Shown: piece after piece, positions 53,480 through 64,000 of the stretch
How the letters are laid out: each line of letters begins with the position of its first letter
Position numbering within the stretch: the first letter of the stretch is position 1
DNA from: Brachypodium distachyon
Taxonomy: Eukaryota > Streptophyta > Magnoliopsida > Poales > Poaceae
Length of the DNA: 64,000 nt
NCBI RefSeq assembly: GCF_000005505.3
Contig: NC_016131.3
Span: 22,713,501-22,777,500, forward strand
Direction: 5' to 3'
Notes under the pieces: model-generated
The model's database searches: none
What the model was told of the DNA's origin: nothing
Seen by the model: only the letters and a program-made list of their open reading frames with translations
Program-made: the position numbers and the translations under genes

Positions 53480-53513
53480 CACAATAACTAGTGCTTTACA
53501 CACGGGGGCTGCC

Positions 53514-56500
53514 TTTAACATCCCAATTTTTCAAAACTCTTCATATACATTGCATATCATGAGCATCATGTCACCCTTGCATTTGATCACTTTCAAAACC
53601 CTAAAATTTGCCCAGAAAACCCTTTTGTAGAAACGCCTTTATTTGATTTGGTCGTTGATCTTGCTTTTGAGCATTTGCATTTTAACCCATGAGGGTATTG
53701 TGGTAAAAAGGGATTTAATGCATATATAAAGCTATCCCATAGATTGGCTTTTGAAAATATTTTGAAAGATAATTTGTTTCGATAGCCTAAGGGGCCTAAA
53801 AGCCATTTTATAGGCAAATGTATTTTTAAATATTTTATTTTGAGGAAATTCTTGTTCCAAAAGTTATATCATATGAAAATATGGTTTTACAAAAAAAATT
53901 GCATTTTATTTGGAGTGATTTGGAGCTTCGAGTTAATTTTGAGGTTCAAAAATAGAAAATAGATAGAAGAAAAGGAAAAACCGAGGAAAACCGGCCTACC
54001 CGGACCGAACCGGCCGAACCGGACCGCACCGGACCGGACCCACCGGCTCCGCCCAGCCGAGCCGCCCGCTCCCACTGACCAGTGGGCCCCGCGTCTTCTT
54101 CAACCTCCGTCCGAGAAATCCGGCCACGCACGCCCCGCGAACTGCCCACAACTCCACCTCCGATTTCTCCGCGCACGAGCCGTTTCCTCCAAATCCCTGC
54201 GCGTCACCCCGAAGCCCTCGCTTTTCTCCTCCACTTCGCCCAAACCGCTCGCCCGATTTCGCACCGGTTAGAAAGTAATTGCTCGCCGGAGTTCGTCTCT
54301 GTCGCCACCATTCCTCGCGTTTTACCGCCGCTCCGGTGAGCTTCTCACACCGCCGACCCCCTCTTCCTCTTCCTCTCACTCTTGCGCAGATGTTGACGCG
54401 AATCGTTTTCCGTTTTGGTGCTCCGCGCGCGCCCACGCCTCCCGCGCCGGCCATCTTCCTCAGCGCCGGCTGCCGCGCCGCTCCCCCGCGCACCTCTGCT
54501 CGCGCCGCGCCCCGAGCCGCCCGCCTGCTCCGCCCGGCCGCGCCGGCCCCGCCTCCGGCCTCCCGCCCCCGCGCCGCCGCCGGCCGGACACCCTAGGTCC
54601 CGGCCTATCCTGCGCTGCCACGTGGCGAGGTTTTAGATTTATTTGTTTTATTTTAATTCGGCCAAATTAGATAATGCACTTTTGCAGAAAAGACCCTACA
54701 ACTTCAAAGCATCATATCTTTCAAACCGTTTGTCCAAAAATTGTGATCCGCACCTTTCTAGAATCGTCACAATGTGTACATTATTTTGGCGCTGTTTAAA
54801 TTCAGTTTTAAACAACTTATACAGAAGATATTTACAGAATGGTTGATTATGGTTTAAATTCCAAATGAATTGTTTCAAAATAGTTTTGAACATGTTATCT
54901 TGCTGTAAAATTATTTAAACTTGTTCTCTGTCCATTAGGACCAGAAAAGAAATTATTTTGTGTATAATCGTGGCATACAAGTTAAATATTGCTCTATGTT
55001 GCAAAAGCCGCACAATCTTTTGTTTTAAACCCTATCCATGTATCATGCATATTAATTACCACTTGATGTTGTATAATCTGTCCAAATCATTTGAAAAACT
55101 TTTCAAAACAGAAACAAAACTTGAACTTTAGAAGTAACCTTTGTGTGCATCATCATGGCATATGCATCATGGCATGGCTTTTGTATTGAGTGTTGTGTTT
55201 ATTGTGTGTATGTTTCTTTTATTTTAGATTGTGTGGAGTGTAATTCCTTGTTGTTGTGAAGAGTGCGAGAACTATCACAACCTTAGACAAGGCAAGTTCA
55301 CTTTGATCATATCCCATTATTATTGTTGTTTTAAAATGCTTATGCATTAGTGTTGTTGGTAGAGATGCATTGATAGGACTATTACTCATACCTCTATGCT
55401 AGCTATAAATCCCAGGTAGTATAGTTTACCCTCGCCATTACCTTGCTACCAAATTGCCATCGATTGTAGTTGAATGCTAAGCTATGGTAGTATCGTGGGG
55501 AAAATAACTACATTATGATATTGTTATGCCTTTGGCTATATGAAATGTTTTTGTTAGATGTAAGGCAAAACAACTAATTCAATAAACCATCCTGGGTGGG
55601 CTGCTTTAAGGATTTTGAGGATTAGCAGCGTCAGGTCCATTTCTATGGGTCCCTCTGAGTCGAGTTCCTGTGGATTCAGGAATGGATCGTCCATGGACGT
55701 CTCTCCCGTGGATTCGGGGAGCGCCTACGTTGCAAATGTGGAATGCCACCTGGGGTAACCGAGACTGGACTAGTTTCCTATTTAGAAGCTTCTAGTACAA
55801 CCACAATGCTATATGGGCTCTGGCGAGACAAGAGTAAGTTGTATGAACCTAGACCCGAGGAATTGTACTGAGGTAGCCGTGTAGGGTGAGCGTGATTCTC
55901 TCGTGGTTTAGGGAATTACCTCTGAAAATCTCGTAATTGATGCCATTGCTACTCTACCCTGAGGACAGCAAGGGATTAACACGTCGATTTCTTGTGGGAA
56001 ATGTGTACAAACTCTCGAGAGCGTCAAAACTAAGTACTTAGCCGTGTCCCCGGCAACGGACAATTTGAGCAACTAGATGTGGAGCTGTAAGGAAAGTCTC
56101 ACTCATTCTAATTTCTTAAATAAAATGAATGGTTTGAACAGGGTAGGAGCACTTGAAGAATCCACTTCAATGTACTCTAGGTTAATAGGAGCATGCGTGT
56201 GTCTACCCCGTGTCCATTAGTTAACATTATTATAACATTCCTTTGTAGTAGGGTAATTTATGTTCTGCTTCCACGCACACAGCCTGAACTCCACCTTGCC
56301 AAATACTGCATATACTTGGTAGGTTCTGATATAACTCCTAGTGAATCTTGCCAATACATTCAATGTATTGACCCTAGTGGCTGCATCGTTTAATGATGCA
56401 GGAAGCTCCGACGATGAGTAAGATGTACGTTCTACTTGTTTGGGTTACGGGCTTACATTCCAACACGCTCTCACCGTGGTGTTGATGTGCCCTTGTACCT

Positions 56501-56713
56501 TTCACTTTCCGCTGCTAAACAGTTGTTTTATTTCTAGCTAACCCGTGAGGTTATGCGACTTGTAAGTACCTTTTTAAATTCTGGATGATTCGTTGTAATA
56601 TTGAGACCTATGTTCTATGATATTACATCTTGAAACTGTGTGTGCTAGTGAGTCGATCCAGGGACTAGCACTAAAGCACAGAGATCGAACCCGTATCCGG
56701 GGCGATTGCTTCA
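53514..56713 (+). repeat. Tek2 5' LTR
   Basis: 3.2 kb, starting TTTAACATCCC (expected TGTAACATCCC; second base mutated) and ending GGCGATTGCTTCA. It is followed after two bases by the primer site. The GC-rich core 53980-54610 includes a simple Pro/Ala-coding stretch without a real gene. Confidence 0.9.
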
Positions 56714-56715
56714 GA

Positions 56716-56727
56716 TGGTATCAGAGC
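56716..56727 (+). promoter_or_regulatory. Tek2 primer-binding site (initiator Met tRNA)
   Basis: TGGTATCAGAGC, two bases after the LTR end, same spacing as in Tek1. Confidence 0.92.
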
Positions 56728-57187
56728 ATTGTGTTGCCTGTAGGAACGTGACCCTAGCTTGGATTGGGATAAGACTAACCATGAGACCAAACCTTAGGAT
56801 AAATTCTTATCCCTATCTGATCTCTATAAGTATTTTACTCCTTATCCCTATTCTTCTAAATCATTGCATTTATATCTTACATATGCATGACATGTTTGTT
56901 GATTTATTTTACATATACACCCAATACTATGCTATACCACATATGCATGTTTATTTTATTATACCGCAGATGCATATTTGTTTTATTATACCAACTACCA
57001 CTATAATCATGTTGTCATGTTATGCACATATCATCATGCATCTAATTTTGTCTTTGCAATTCCACTTTTAATTATAATTCTTGTCTTTTTATCCACCCTT
57101 CTATCTTTATCCTTTTATTCTACTTACACCCGACCATTTGATCATGTCACTGATACTTCCCTACCTTTCCTTCTTTGTTTTCTATAG
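56728..57187 (+). other. Tek2 untranslated leader
   Basis: AT-rich, ending in a pyrimidine tract TTTCCTTCTTTGTTTTCTATAG right before the ORF0 ATG, as in Tek1. This looks like a 3' splice site, so the first AUG of a spliced transcript would be that of ORF0. Confidence 0.5.
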
Positions 57188-58066
57188 ATGGAAAGCCCAC
57201 CACCACCCTTTGGCAACGTACCGCCATTTACCCGCGTCTACTACCCCTCCACCGACGGCGAGCAGTTGTTCAGTGCCCCTTTGGCGGCCCTGTGTGCGTT
57301 CCTCGACCTGCCACCTCCCAGGTTCAGAGGCCGAGTCGAGCCCGCCGTGCCAGAAGGATGGCAGCCACGGTGGGAGATTGAGGTGAAGATCCGCGGTCGT
57401 GAGATCGCGCCAGCGACTCTGGATATCACTTTCATCGCCCGCTACCCCACCTTCGAGCAGGGCCTTCTGTTCGCCATGCAGTGCGCCTTCGCGCAGGTGT
57501 GCCGGGACTATCGACATGAGTTTCCCGAGGACTCCCCCTTCCGTCTCTTTGGAAGGCGGAACCACATGTGCCAGGCCGTGCCAGCAGCTGACGACCAGGA
57601 GGTGTCTAAGGTGGCCGCCCAGTTTGAGAGCATGGAGATGAACACCGAGAATCTGGAGACCTGCCTCGGTGAGGAAATGACCAGGGCCGACCTAGCCGAG
57701 GAGCAGGCCGGTAATCTACTGGTGGAGAATGCCCAGCTACAGGAGGACAAGATCATGTTGGAGAACGCTGTCCTCAACATGGGAGGAGCCATAGAGCAAC
57801 TGATGTATGAGAGGGACCAAGCCCATTACTACTACGAACAGTTTAATGCTTTCATCGAAGCCGCCGCCGCCGCAGCCGCACCAGCTGCCGCACCGGCACC
57901 TGTTCAGACCCCACCTCCATCGCAGGATCAGGAGGTGGAACCTTAGGAGGGAGTGCCAACTGAGGAGGAGGAGCCCCAGGAGGTCCACGAGATGGACACA
58001 CCTGCCACCCGCACTCGTTCCAAGGCGAGGAACTCCGGGAATGCCAACTTCCTTTCACTTTCTTAG
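57188..58066 (+). pseudogene. Tek2 ORF0: extra protein upstream of gag
   Basis: Starts MESPPPPFGNVPPFTRVYYP and is open for 252 codons to a TAG at 57944-57946 (after QDQEVEP), where Tek1 has CAG. The same frame then continues with TRTRSKARNSGN to a final stop near 58064. Conserved blocks shared with Tek1: PPPRFRGRVEP, DITFIARYPTFEQGL, EFPEDSPFRLFGRRNH, and a likely coiled coil (ENLETCLGEEMTRADLAEEQ; LENAVLNMGGAIEQLMYERD). Ala/Pro-rich linker and basic tail. It has no similarity I know to gag, protease or RT. An RNA- or particle-related role is possible but unsupported. Confidence 0.75.
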
Positions 58067-58401
58067 TTTCAGCTTAGAGCCTGCCAGACTATTTATCTTA
58101 CTATATTCGTTATCGTGTTAGTCATTGACCATACCGTTGTTGTGGTATGGCAATGTAAATTCGTGTGTTTTTACTTGCAACTCTTTACTTGTGTCTTAGG
58201 CTGTTATGCCTTGTGAACTATTTGTTTTGAATGTTAAAATCCTAGTGAATTTTTTTGCTTGCTTTATAGTTGACTTGTTCATGATTGAATTGTCATGCTT
58301 GTGTTATAATTGTGTTTGAACTGTTGTTTTGCCTGTGTTGTGGGGCTTAGTTTTCCGTTAGACTCTGTCTATCTATTTCTCATCTATGCTATCCTAAAAA
58401 G
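58067..58401 (+). other. Tek2 intergenic stretch between ORF0 and gag
   Basis: 335 AT-rich bases with no ORF. Tek1 has about 250 bases here. ORF0 and gag are thus separate genes and not one polyprotein. Confidence 0.6.
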
Positions 58402-58740
58402 ATGCCTCCATGACGTGTCCCCAACAACAATAGCCATATCACCAACAACAATGACAACCATGAGGGAGAAAACGACAATGCAGTGACCATGCAGACTCTG
58501 TTGGCAACTCAGACTCAATTTTTCCAAATGGTAACCTGGCAGATAACCAACAACCAGAACATCAATCAGAATAACCAGCACTAGCATCCAAGGATCAACA
58601 ACAACAAGGGCAGTGGCCAGAACAATGGAGGCAACCCAGGGCAGAACCGCACCACTGGCAGAGATCTGAGCCAAGTGCAATGCTTTAAGTGTCACAAGAT
58701 GGGACACAACTCCAATGATTGTCCCGAGAAGTTCAATGAG
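58402..58740 (+). pseudogene. Tek2 gag with large internal deletion
   Basis: ATG at 58402 opens MPP and hits TGA at codon 4, where Tek1 has an Arg codon. The frame then reads TMQTLLATQTQFFQM (Tek1: TMQQLLAAQTQFFQL), an Asn-rich stretch with a TAG near 58582, then jumps to an Asn/Gly-rich tail and an intact zinc knuckle CFKCHKMGHNSNDC. The whole Retrotrans_gag domain (WLHSINK to YTPTYQSMIDKA in Tek1) is missing, so no functional capsid could form. Confidence 0.8.
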
Positions 58741-59166
58741 GCTGGAGCAAAGCCTAACCCATTCCAGAAGGGCAATGTGAACCACGTCAACGTGGAGGAA
58801 ATCACGGAGGAGCAAGCTATCATAATCGGCACCTTCCGTCTAAATTCTTTTGAAGCACTCGTACTGTTTGATACCGGTGCATCGCATTCTTTCATCTCAA
58901 GGAGTTTTCTACATAAGAATGGATTAACCACTAGTACCTTAGTGAACCCTATGAAGGTGAAGTCACCTAGGGGAGAGATGATAACGTCTCATGAATGCCG
59001 AATGCTGACACTAGAAATTGGAAAACACAACTTCCCCACAGACCTGATAGTGTTAGGATCAAAAGGCTTGGATGTGATCCTAGGGATGGATTGGCTAGCC
59101 AAGTATGAAGGACTTATAGATTGTGTCAAGAGGACTATTACACTCACAATTCCAGAGAAGAAGTGA
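58741..59166 (+). pseudogene. Tek2 protease
   Basis: EEITEEQAIIIGTF, then the aspartic protease motif LFDTGASHSFIS and LVLGSKGLDVILGMDWLAKY. The frame ends with TGA at 59164 after TIPEKK. Tek1 has the same blocks with a break near 2910. Confidence 0.85.
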
Positions 59167-61040
59167 ATCCGCTTCAAGTCAACCTATGAGCTTGAGTTAC
59201 CCAAGGTAAACTCTCTTAAGAGGGTTAGCCTAGAGGATGTACCGATAGTGAAAGAGTATCCGGATGTGTTTCCAGAGGAATTACCAGGCATGCCACCAGA
59301 CCGAGATGTGAAATTTCTTATCGAGTTATAGCCCGGAAGTGGACCTATAGCCAAGAGACCGTATGAGATGGCTGTAGATGAATTGAAAGAGCTGAAGAAG
59401 CAACTTGCAGAATAGTTGGTCAAAGGATTTATTCGCCCTAGCTCAACACCATGGGGAGCACCTGTTCTTTTTGTGGAAAAGAAAGACAAGAGCCAAAGGA
59501 TGTGCATAGACTATCGTTCACTAAATGAGGTGACGATAAAGAACAAGTACCCAGTACCCATAATCAATGATCTATTCGATCAATTGAAAGGAACCTGTGT
59601 TTTCTCAAAGATCGACCTTCGATCAGGTTATTTTCAATTAAAGATCCGAGAAGTGGATATACCAAAAACAACATTCACCACTAGGTATGCCCTGTATGAG
59701 TACACAGTGATGCCTTTTGGGTTAACCAATGCCCCGGCATACTTCATGAATATGATGAATAAGGTGTTCATGGAATATCTGGATAAGTTTGTCGTAGTAT
59801 TCATCGACGACATTTTGATCTACTCGAAGAGCAAAGAAGAACATGAAGAACATTTGCGTCTGATCATGGAAAAGCTTAGAGAGCACAAGCTTTATGCAAA
59901 ATTCAGCAAGTGTGAATTTTGGTTGTCTGAAGTTGGTTTCTTGGGACACATTGTGTCAGGAAATGGAATTGCCGTCGACCCCGCTAAAGTAGCAGCGGTG
60001 ACTGAATGGGAAGTCACTAAGAACGTCGGAGATGTTCGCAGCTTCCTAGGACTTGCTGGATATTACCGAAGGTTCATAGAGAATTTCTCCAAGATTGTCA
60101 AGCCTATGACTGAACTTTTAAAGAAAGAGAAGAAGTTTGAATGGACTGAAAAGTGTGAAGAAAGTTTTCAGGATTTGGAGAAGAGGCTAGTATCAGCACC
60201 CATCCTCGTTTTGCCCGACTTACTAGAAGATTTCCAAGTGTATTGTGATGCTTCGCGTTTAGGATTGGGATGTGTTTTGATGCAAGGAGGAAGAGTCGTA
60301 GCATACGCCTCAAGACAACTAAAGAATCATGAAAGAAATTACCCCACTCATGATTTGGAACTAGCATCGGTAGTGCACGCACTCAAGACTTGGAGACACT
60401 ATCTCATGGGAAAGCAATGTGAGTTATTCACCGATCATAAAAGCTTGAAGTATATATTCACGCAGAAAGAATTGAACTTGATACAAAGAAGATGGTTAGA
60501 GTTAATCAAGGATTATAATCTGAATCTTCAATACCATCCAGGCAAGGCTAATGTAGTAGCCGACGCTCTGAGCCGCAAGGGCTATGTTAATGGACTTACA
60601 GCTGGAGAGTTACCTGCTGAATTGTGTGAGCAATTCAAGGATCTCAGATTGGAGATAGTTCCGGAAGGTTACTTAGCCAACATGAAAGTACAACCCACTT
60701 TGCTGGACAGAATTAGAGAAGCCCAGAAAGAAGACTCAAAAATTAGGACGATAAAGGATAATATGGCTATTGAAAAGGCAAAAGGATTCGTTGAAGACGA
60801 TGAAGGTACCGTATGGTTTGAGAAGCGTATTTGTGTACCACAAGATCCCGAGATCAGAAAACTAATACTACAAGAAGCTCATGATTCACCATACTCAATC
60901 CACCCCGGTAATACAAAGATGTACATGGACTTGAAAGAAAAGTTTTGGTGGACAGGGTCGAGACATCGCTGAGTATATCGCTTCGTGTGATGTTTGTAGT
61001 AGAGTCAAGGCTGAACATCAGAAACCAGCTGGACTACTAC
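59167..61040 (+). pseudogene. Tek2 reverse transcriptase, RNase H and start of integrase
   Basis: Three stops (59164, near 59328 and 59413) precede a 518-codon open stretch from 59416. RT motifs: [45 protein letters not shown], catalytic [18 protein letters not shown]. RNase [52 protein letters not shown]. Integrase [16 protein letters not shown], then a frameshift near 60958 and CDVCSRVKAEHQKPAG. It stops at the Tat2 border near 61040, before the DDE core. The sequence fits the Tekay branch of gypsy. Confidence 0.92.
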
Positions 61041-61506
61041 GACGACCGCCCTCGGTAGCTTGCCGACGATGTCGAGCCCCCAGGCCGCGAACAGCCATGA
61101 GGACGGGATGACATGCAGGGCCTGCGCCGGCTGGTTGCTCTTTTTCGAATGGAACTGGCATGCTTCGCACGTCCTCACCAGCCGCTCCACGTCAGCTAGG
61201 GCCGTGGGCCAGTAGAAGTCATGCCGAAATGCCTTGCCGGCTAAAGCCCGGGAGGTCACATGGTGTGAACATGTGCCCCGGTGTATGTCCTCCAACAGTG
61301 CGCGCCCTTCAGCCTGCGGCACGCAGATAAGCTTGACACCGTTCGCACGCCTGCGGTAGAGGTTCCCATCCAACACAGTGTACATCTTGGCTTGCCGCGC
61401 TACTCGCTCCGCGGCGACCTCATCTTCCGGGAGAGCCTCCCCCTTCAAGTAGCGGGTGATCTCTTCCGCCCAGGAGGGAATCTCCCTGCCGACGCATGCC
61501 GCTATA
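61041..61506 (-). pseudogene. Tat2 integrase N-terminus, truncated
   Basis: Minus strand, from the LPDDE-like linker to the HHCC zinc module ([27 protein letters not shown]) and WGLDIVGKLPRAV. The coding similarity ends near 61045 at the point equal to Tat1 20735. The DDE core and C-terminus are deleted; the next Tat2 sequence (53513) is already in the spacer. Confidence 0.88.
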
Positions 61507-62640
61507 TCAGTGGCATGGACCCCTGCTGCTGCAGGGGTTCTTTCGGTTGCCGGAGGGGCGTCCCCGGCAGCCGGCTGGGGGGGCGACTGAAGGAGCCGCT
61601 TGGTTCTGACAGAACACCCCCACCGGAGGCTTCCGGCGCTCTGCGGCCATCTTGGCCAGCTCGTCAGCGGTGAAGTTATCCTTCCGCTTGACGTGCTCGA
61701 AGCGCAAACCTTTGAACTTTTATTCTAGCTTGCGGACCTCCTCGACGCACGGCGCCATTTGAGGGCAGTCGTAGTCCTTGTTCACCTGGTTGATCACGAG
61801 CTGGGAATCGCCGCGAACAACTAGGCGCTTCATGTCAAGGGCGACCGCCGCCCGCAACCCGGCAAGCAGGCCCTCGTACTCCGCCGCGTTGTTGGTGGAG
61901 TTCGCGAAGTCGAGTTGGACAGCGAACCTCAACTGGTCCCCTGCCGGTGACTCGATGATGACTCCAGCGCCTGCTCCTTGAAGACTGAATGCACCGTCAA
62001 AGTAGAGGACCCAGTGGTCCTCGTCCAGCTTGCCGGGCAGGCTGGTCTCCAGCTCGCTTACTTCTATGCCTGTGGACGTCCATTCCACGATGAAGTCCGC
62101 CAAGGCCGTGCTCTTAATACTTTTAGAGTTGGCGAAGCGGAGGTCAAACTCCGACAACTCCATCCTCCATTCGGCCACTCTCCCGGTGGCTTCACGGTTG
62201 GTGAGGGCCCGCTCAAGGCAGAACCCAGACACCACCGTGACACGGTGTGCCTAAAAGTAGTGGCGCAACTTGCGGGACGCAAGGAGAATCCCTAGAAGGG
62301 GCTTCTGTACTTGCGAGTACCTCGTCCGCGCGTCGCGCAGCACCGTACTCACGAAGTACACCGGGTGCTGCCCCAACCGCTTCCATGGTGCCGAGGTTGC
62401 CGACTCGAGGGTGGTCCCCGGGTCCAAGGTGGTTGCCGGGGGCTGCTCAGGCCCTGCCCCGCAGCCCCAGTCCCCGGGACCTCTTCCTCCCTCTCGGCAA
62501 CCAGCACCGAGCTGACCACCTGGTCAGTCGCCGCTAGGTAGAGTAGCAGCGGCTCGCCCGGCTTGGGGGTGACGAGGACGGGCGGCGACCTCAGGTACTG
62601 CTTGAGTTCTCGGAACGTCGCCTCGGCATCAGGAGTCCAG
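61507..62640 (-). pseudogene. Tat2 dual RNase H region
   Basis: The second RNase H (61507-62000) has [36 protein letters not shown] and TADELAKMA, with one TAA near 61720. The first RNase H upstream has [16 protein letters not shown] without the catalytic Asp, followed by a stop after HTV near 62251 and a frameshift near 62440. Same domain order as Tat1. Confidence 0.85.
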
Positions 62641-63561
62641 TCGACTGGACCCTTCTCTTCATCACCCTGAAGAAAGGCAGGGCACGCTCGCCCAGCCTGG
62701 AGATAAAACGTCCCAGCGCGGCAACACAGCCGTTGAGGCGCTGGACATCCTTCACCTTGCGGGGGGCCTCCATCTTCTCGATGGCTTCTATCTTGGTCGG
62801 GTTGGCCTATATCCCCCTGTGTGAAACCAAGAAGCCTAGAAGCTGTCCGGAATTGACACCGAAGGTGCACTTATCGGGGTTCAGCTTGAGCTTGATCCTG
62901 CGGAGGTTGTCAAACGTCTCCTGCAGGTCGTCAATCAGCGAGTCCCCACGCTTTGATTTGATGACGATGTCGTCCATGCAGGCCTCCGAGTTGCGGCCTA
63001 GCTGGGGCCCCAAACATTCACGCAGGGCGCGTTGAAATGTGGAGTCCACGTTCTTCAACCCGAACGGCATGCATGTATAACAATAACAGCCAACCGGGGT
63101 GATAAACGTTGTCTTTTCCTCATCCTCGACCGCCATCTTGATTTGATGGTAGCCGGAGAAAGCATCCAGAAAACTAGCAAGTCACAACCAACGGTAGAAT
63201 CAACTATTTGATCGATATGGGGTACAGGGAAGGGATCCTTAGGGCATGTGCGGTTAAGATCAGTAAAATTTACACACATGCGAAGCTTATTCCCTGCTTT
63301 AGGCACTACTACAGGGTTAGCCAGCCAAGTAGGGTACAGAACTTCCCTGATTGCCCCGGCAGCCTTAAGCTTTTCCACCTCTTGCTTGATGAAATCTTTA
63401 CGCTCTTGTGCTTGCCACCGAATCTTCTGCTTGACGGGGTGAGCATCCGGGCGCCCCGCGAGCCGATGCTCAATCACCTCCCTGGGGACTCCGGGAAGAT
63501 CCGACGGTTCCCAAGCGAACACACCGGCATTATCTCGGAGGAAGGTGATGAGGGCGCTTTC
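62641..63561 (-). pseudogene. Tat2 reverse transcriptase
   Basis: From 63561 downward: VFAWEPSDLPGVPREVIEH, then RLAGRPDAHPVKQKI, NPVVVPKAGNKLRMCV, LNRTCPKDPFPVP, CMPFGLKNVDSTFQRAL, CMDDIVIKSK and LGFLVSHRGI, then [16 protein letters not shown] one-base shift near 63180 removes part of FLDAFSGYHQ. The catalytic motif reads CMDD, where Tat1 has YMDD. A TAG near 62808 follows. Confidence 0.9.
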
Positions 63562-64000
63562 CTATTCGACAGTAAGTTTCGCATCGACGGTAACGGTGCG
63601 CTCCTTGTCGCCGGCTTGTAGGGGCAGCTTCTTCACCTTGTCGGCCTCCTCCCGGAGCCCCTTCCCCTTGGCGGGGCGCGAGCTCGAGCCTGCGCCTCCC
63701 CCGGCAAGCTCTTGCGGGGTAGCGCAGGCTTTCTTCGTTGCCGGGGCATCGCCCGCCAAACTGTCATCCCCGGCAGCATCCCCGTCGCCGGCGTCAGCTG
63801 CGGCAGTGGCCCGGACGACTTCACCCACGCACCAGGCCGCGTCCTTGAGGTCGCACCTGATGGAGAGGACTCCATAGACGGGCGGCATCTTCATCACGCC
63901 ATAGGCGCAATGCGTGGCCGCCATGAACTTGATCAGCGCTGGCCGACCAAGGATCCCGTTGTAGGGCAACGGGGTATGCCCCACGTCGAACACTATGTGT
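63562..64000 (-). pseudogene. Tat2 protease-RT linker, runs off the window
   Basis: Minus strand, 143 codons in view from TPLPYNGILGRPALIKFMA to DKERTVTVDAKLTVE, then TAG at 63562-63564, followed in the same frame by the RT. This TAG is at the identical place as in Tat1 (18230). The protease active site lies beyond 64000. Confidence 0.85.

Larger units (their letters stand above)
46412..53513 (-). mobile_element. Tat2, 3' half: LTR, antisense ORF and spacer
   Basis: On the minus strand Tat2 runs from beyond 64000 down through pol (to 61041), is interrupted by Tek2 (53514-61040), and continues with the 3' spacer (53513-51267), a region with an ORF on the opposite strand (51266-47799), a polypurine tract, and the 3' LTR (47438-46412). 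It is inserted in Tat3. No target duplication can be tested because the other end is outside. With Tat1 it defines the complete family layout. Confidence 0.85.
51267..53513 (-). other. Tat2 3' spacer (no sense gene seen)
   Basis: Colinear in reverse with Tat1 21590-23647 from about 51572 upward. The last 300 bases toward 51267 hold the 3' side of the antisense ORF, including GTAATCG...TTAATCAATTAAG, an AT-rich candidate end region. The sense-strand TATA box, the tandem repeats and the AATAAA are listed separately. It ends at Tek2's LTR (53514). Confidence 0.7.
53514..61040 (+). mobile_element. Tek2: Tekay-like gypsy element, 3' end deleted
   Basis: Order on the plus strand: 5' LTR 53514-56713, initiator-tRNA primer site, leader, ORF0, gag, protease, RT, RNase H, start of integrase. 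It ends inside the integrase zinc module near 61040, where Tat2 pol (minus) starts. The 3' LTR and integrase core are missing, and so is the Tat2 integrase core (about 850 bases by comparison with Tat1). One deletion across the original right junction explains both. No target duplication can therefore be seen. Confidence 0.88.

Overview
This window is nuclear DNA of a grass (Poaceae), dense in transposable elements. The evidence is Tekay-like and Tat-like Ty3/gypsy elements, an Angela/BARE-type Ty1/copia element whose LTR starts TGTTGGAGATATG, a plant CACTA transposon with a Transposase_21-type transposase, a plant L1 endonuclease, a Stowaway-type MITE, and GT-AG introns. There is no sign of bacterial or organellar organisation. 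The subfamily cannot be fixed from the sequence alone. Labels used below: Tek = Tekay-like gypsy (LTR begins TGTAACATCCC and ends CGCTTCA on its own strand); Tat = Tat-lineage gypsy (LTR TGTCG...CGACA); Cop = copia element; LTR-A = a second gypsy-type LTR family.

Left part, 1-39941: a CACTA transposon on the minus strand whose 5' terminus is read at 39941 and whose 3' part lies beyond base 1. It is split by nested insertions. Tek1 (to 8574) is itself cut by LTR-A1 (1-2392). Solo LTR Tek-s1 (10605-13853, TSD ctcat) sits in the transposase gene. Tat1 (14661-28185, TSD ttttg) sits in the first transposase exon and is itself rearranged around a copia insertion (23648-27932). Solo LTR Tek-s2 spans 28694-31997 (TSD gtggg). 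Solo LTR Tek-s3 spans 32845-39343 (TSD gcgta) and is split by LTR-A2. The CACTA in turn interrupts a LINE whose endonuclease part is at 39942-40705.

Middle, about 40700-45246: a small gene island. It holds a frameshifted GT8 galacturonosyltransferase (GAUT-like) fragment on the plus strand. It also holds a phase-consistent four-exon minus-strand gene (44301-42686) with a TATA box, an Arg/Ala-rich N-terminus that looks like a mitochondrial presequence, two hydrophobic segments, and a Stowaway MITE just after the stop codon.

Right part, 45247-64000: a Tek LTR fragment, a Tat gag fragment (Tat3), then Tat2 on the minus strand (3' LTR at 46412-47438, pol at 61041-64000+). Tat2 is split by Tek2 (53514-61040), whose 3' half was lost together with the Tat2 integrase core. 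Tat2 keeps what Tat1 has lost: an antisense, intron-containing accessory ORF with its own TATA box (47799-51266).

The genes form no pathway. The value of the window lies in the layered TE history, in two gypsy families that each carry an extra gene (an ORF before gag in Tek, an antisense spliced ORF after pol in Tat), in a stop codon shared by two Tat copies, and in the small host-like gene. Nearly all TE genes here are broken by stops, frameshifts or deletions.
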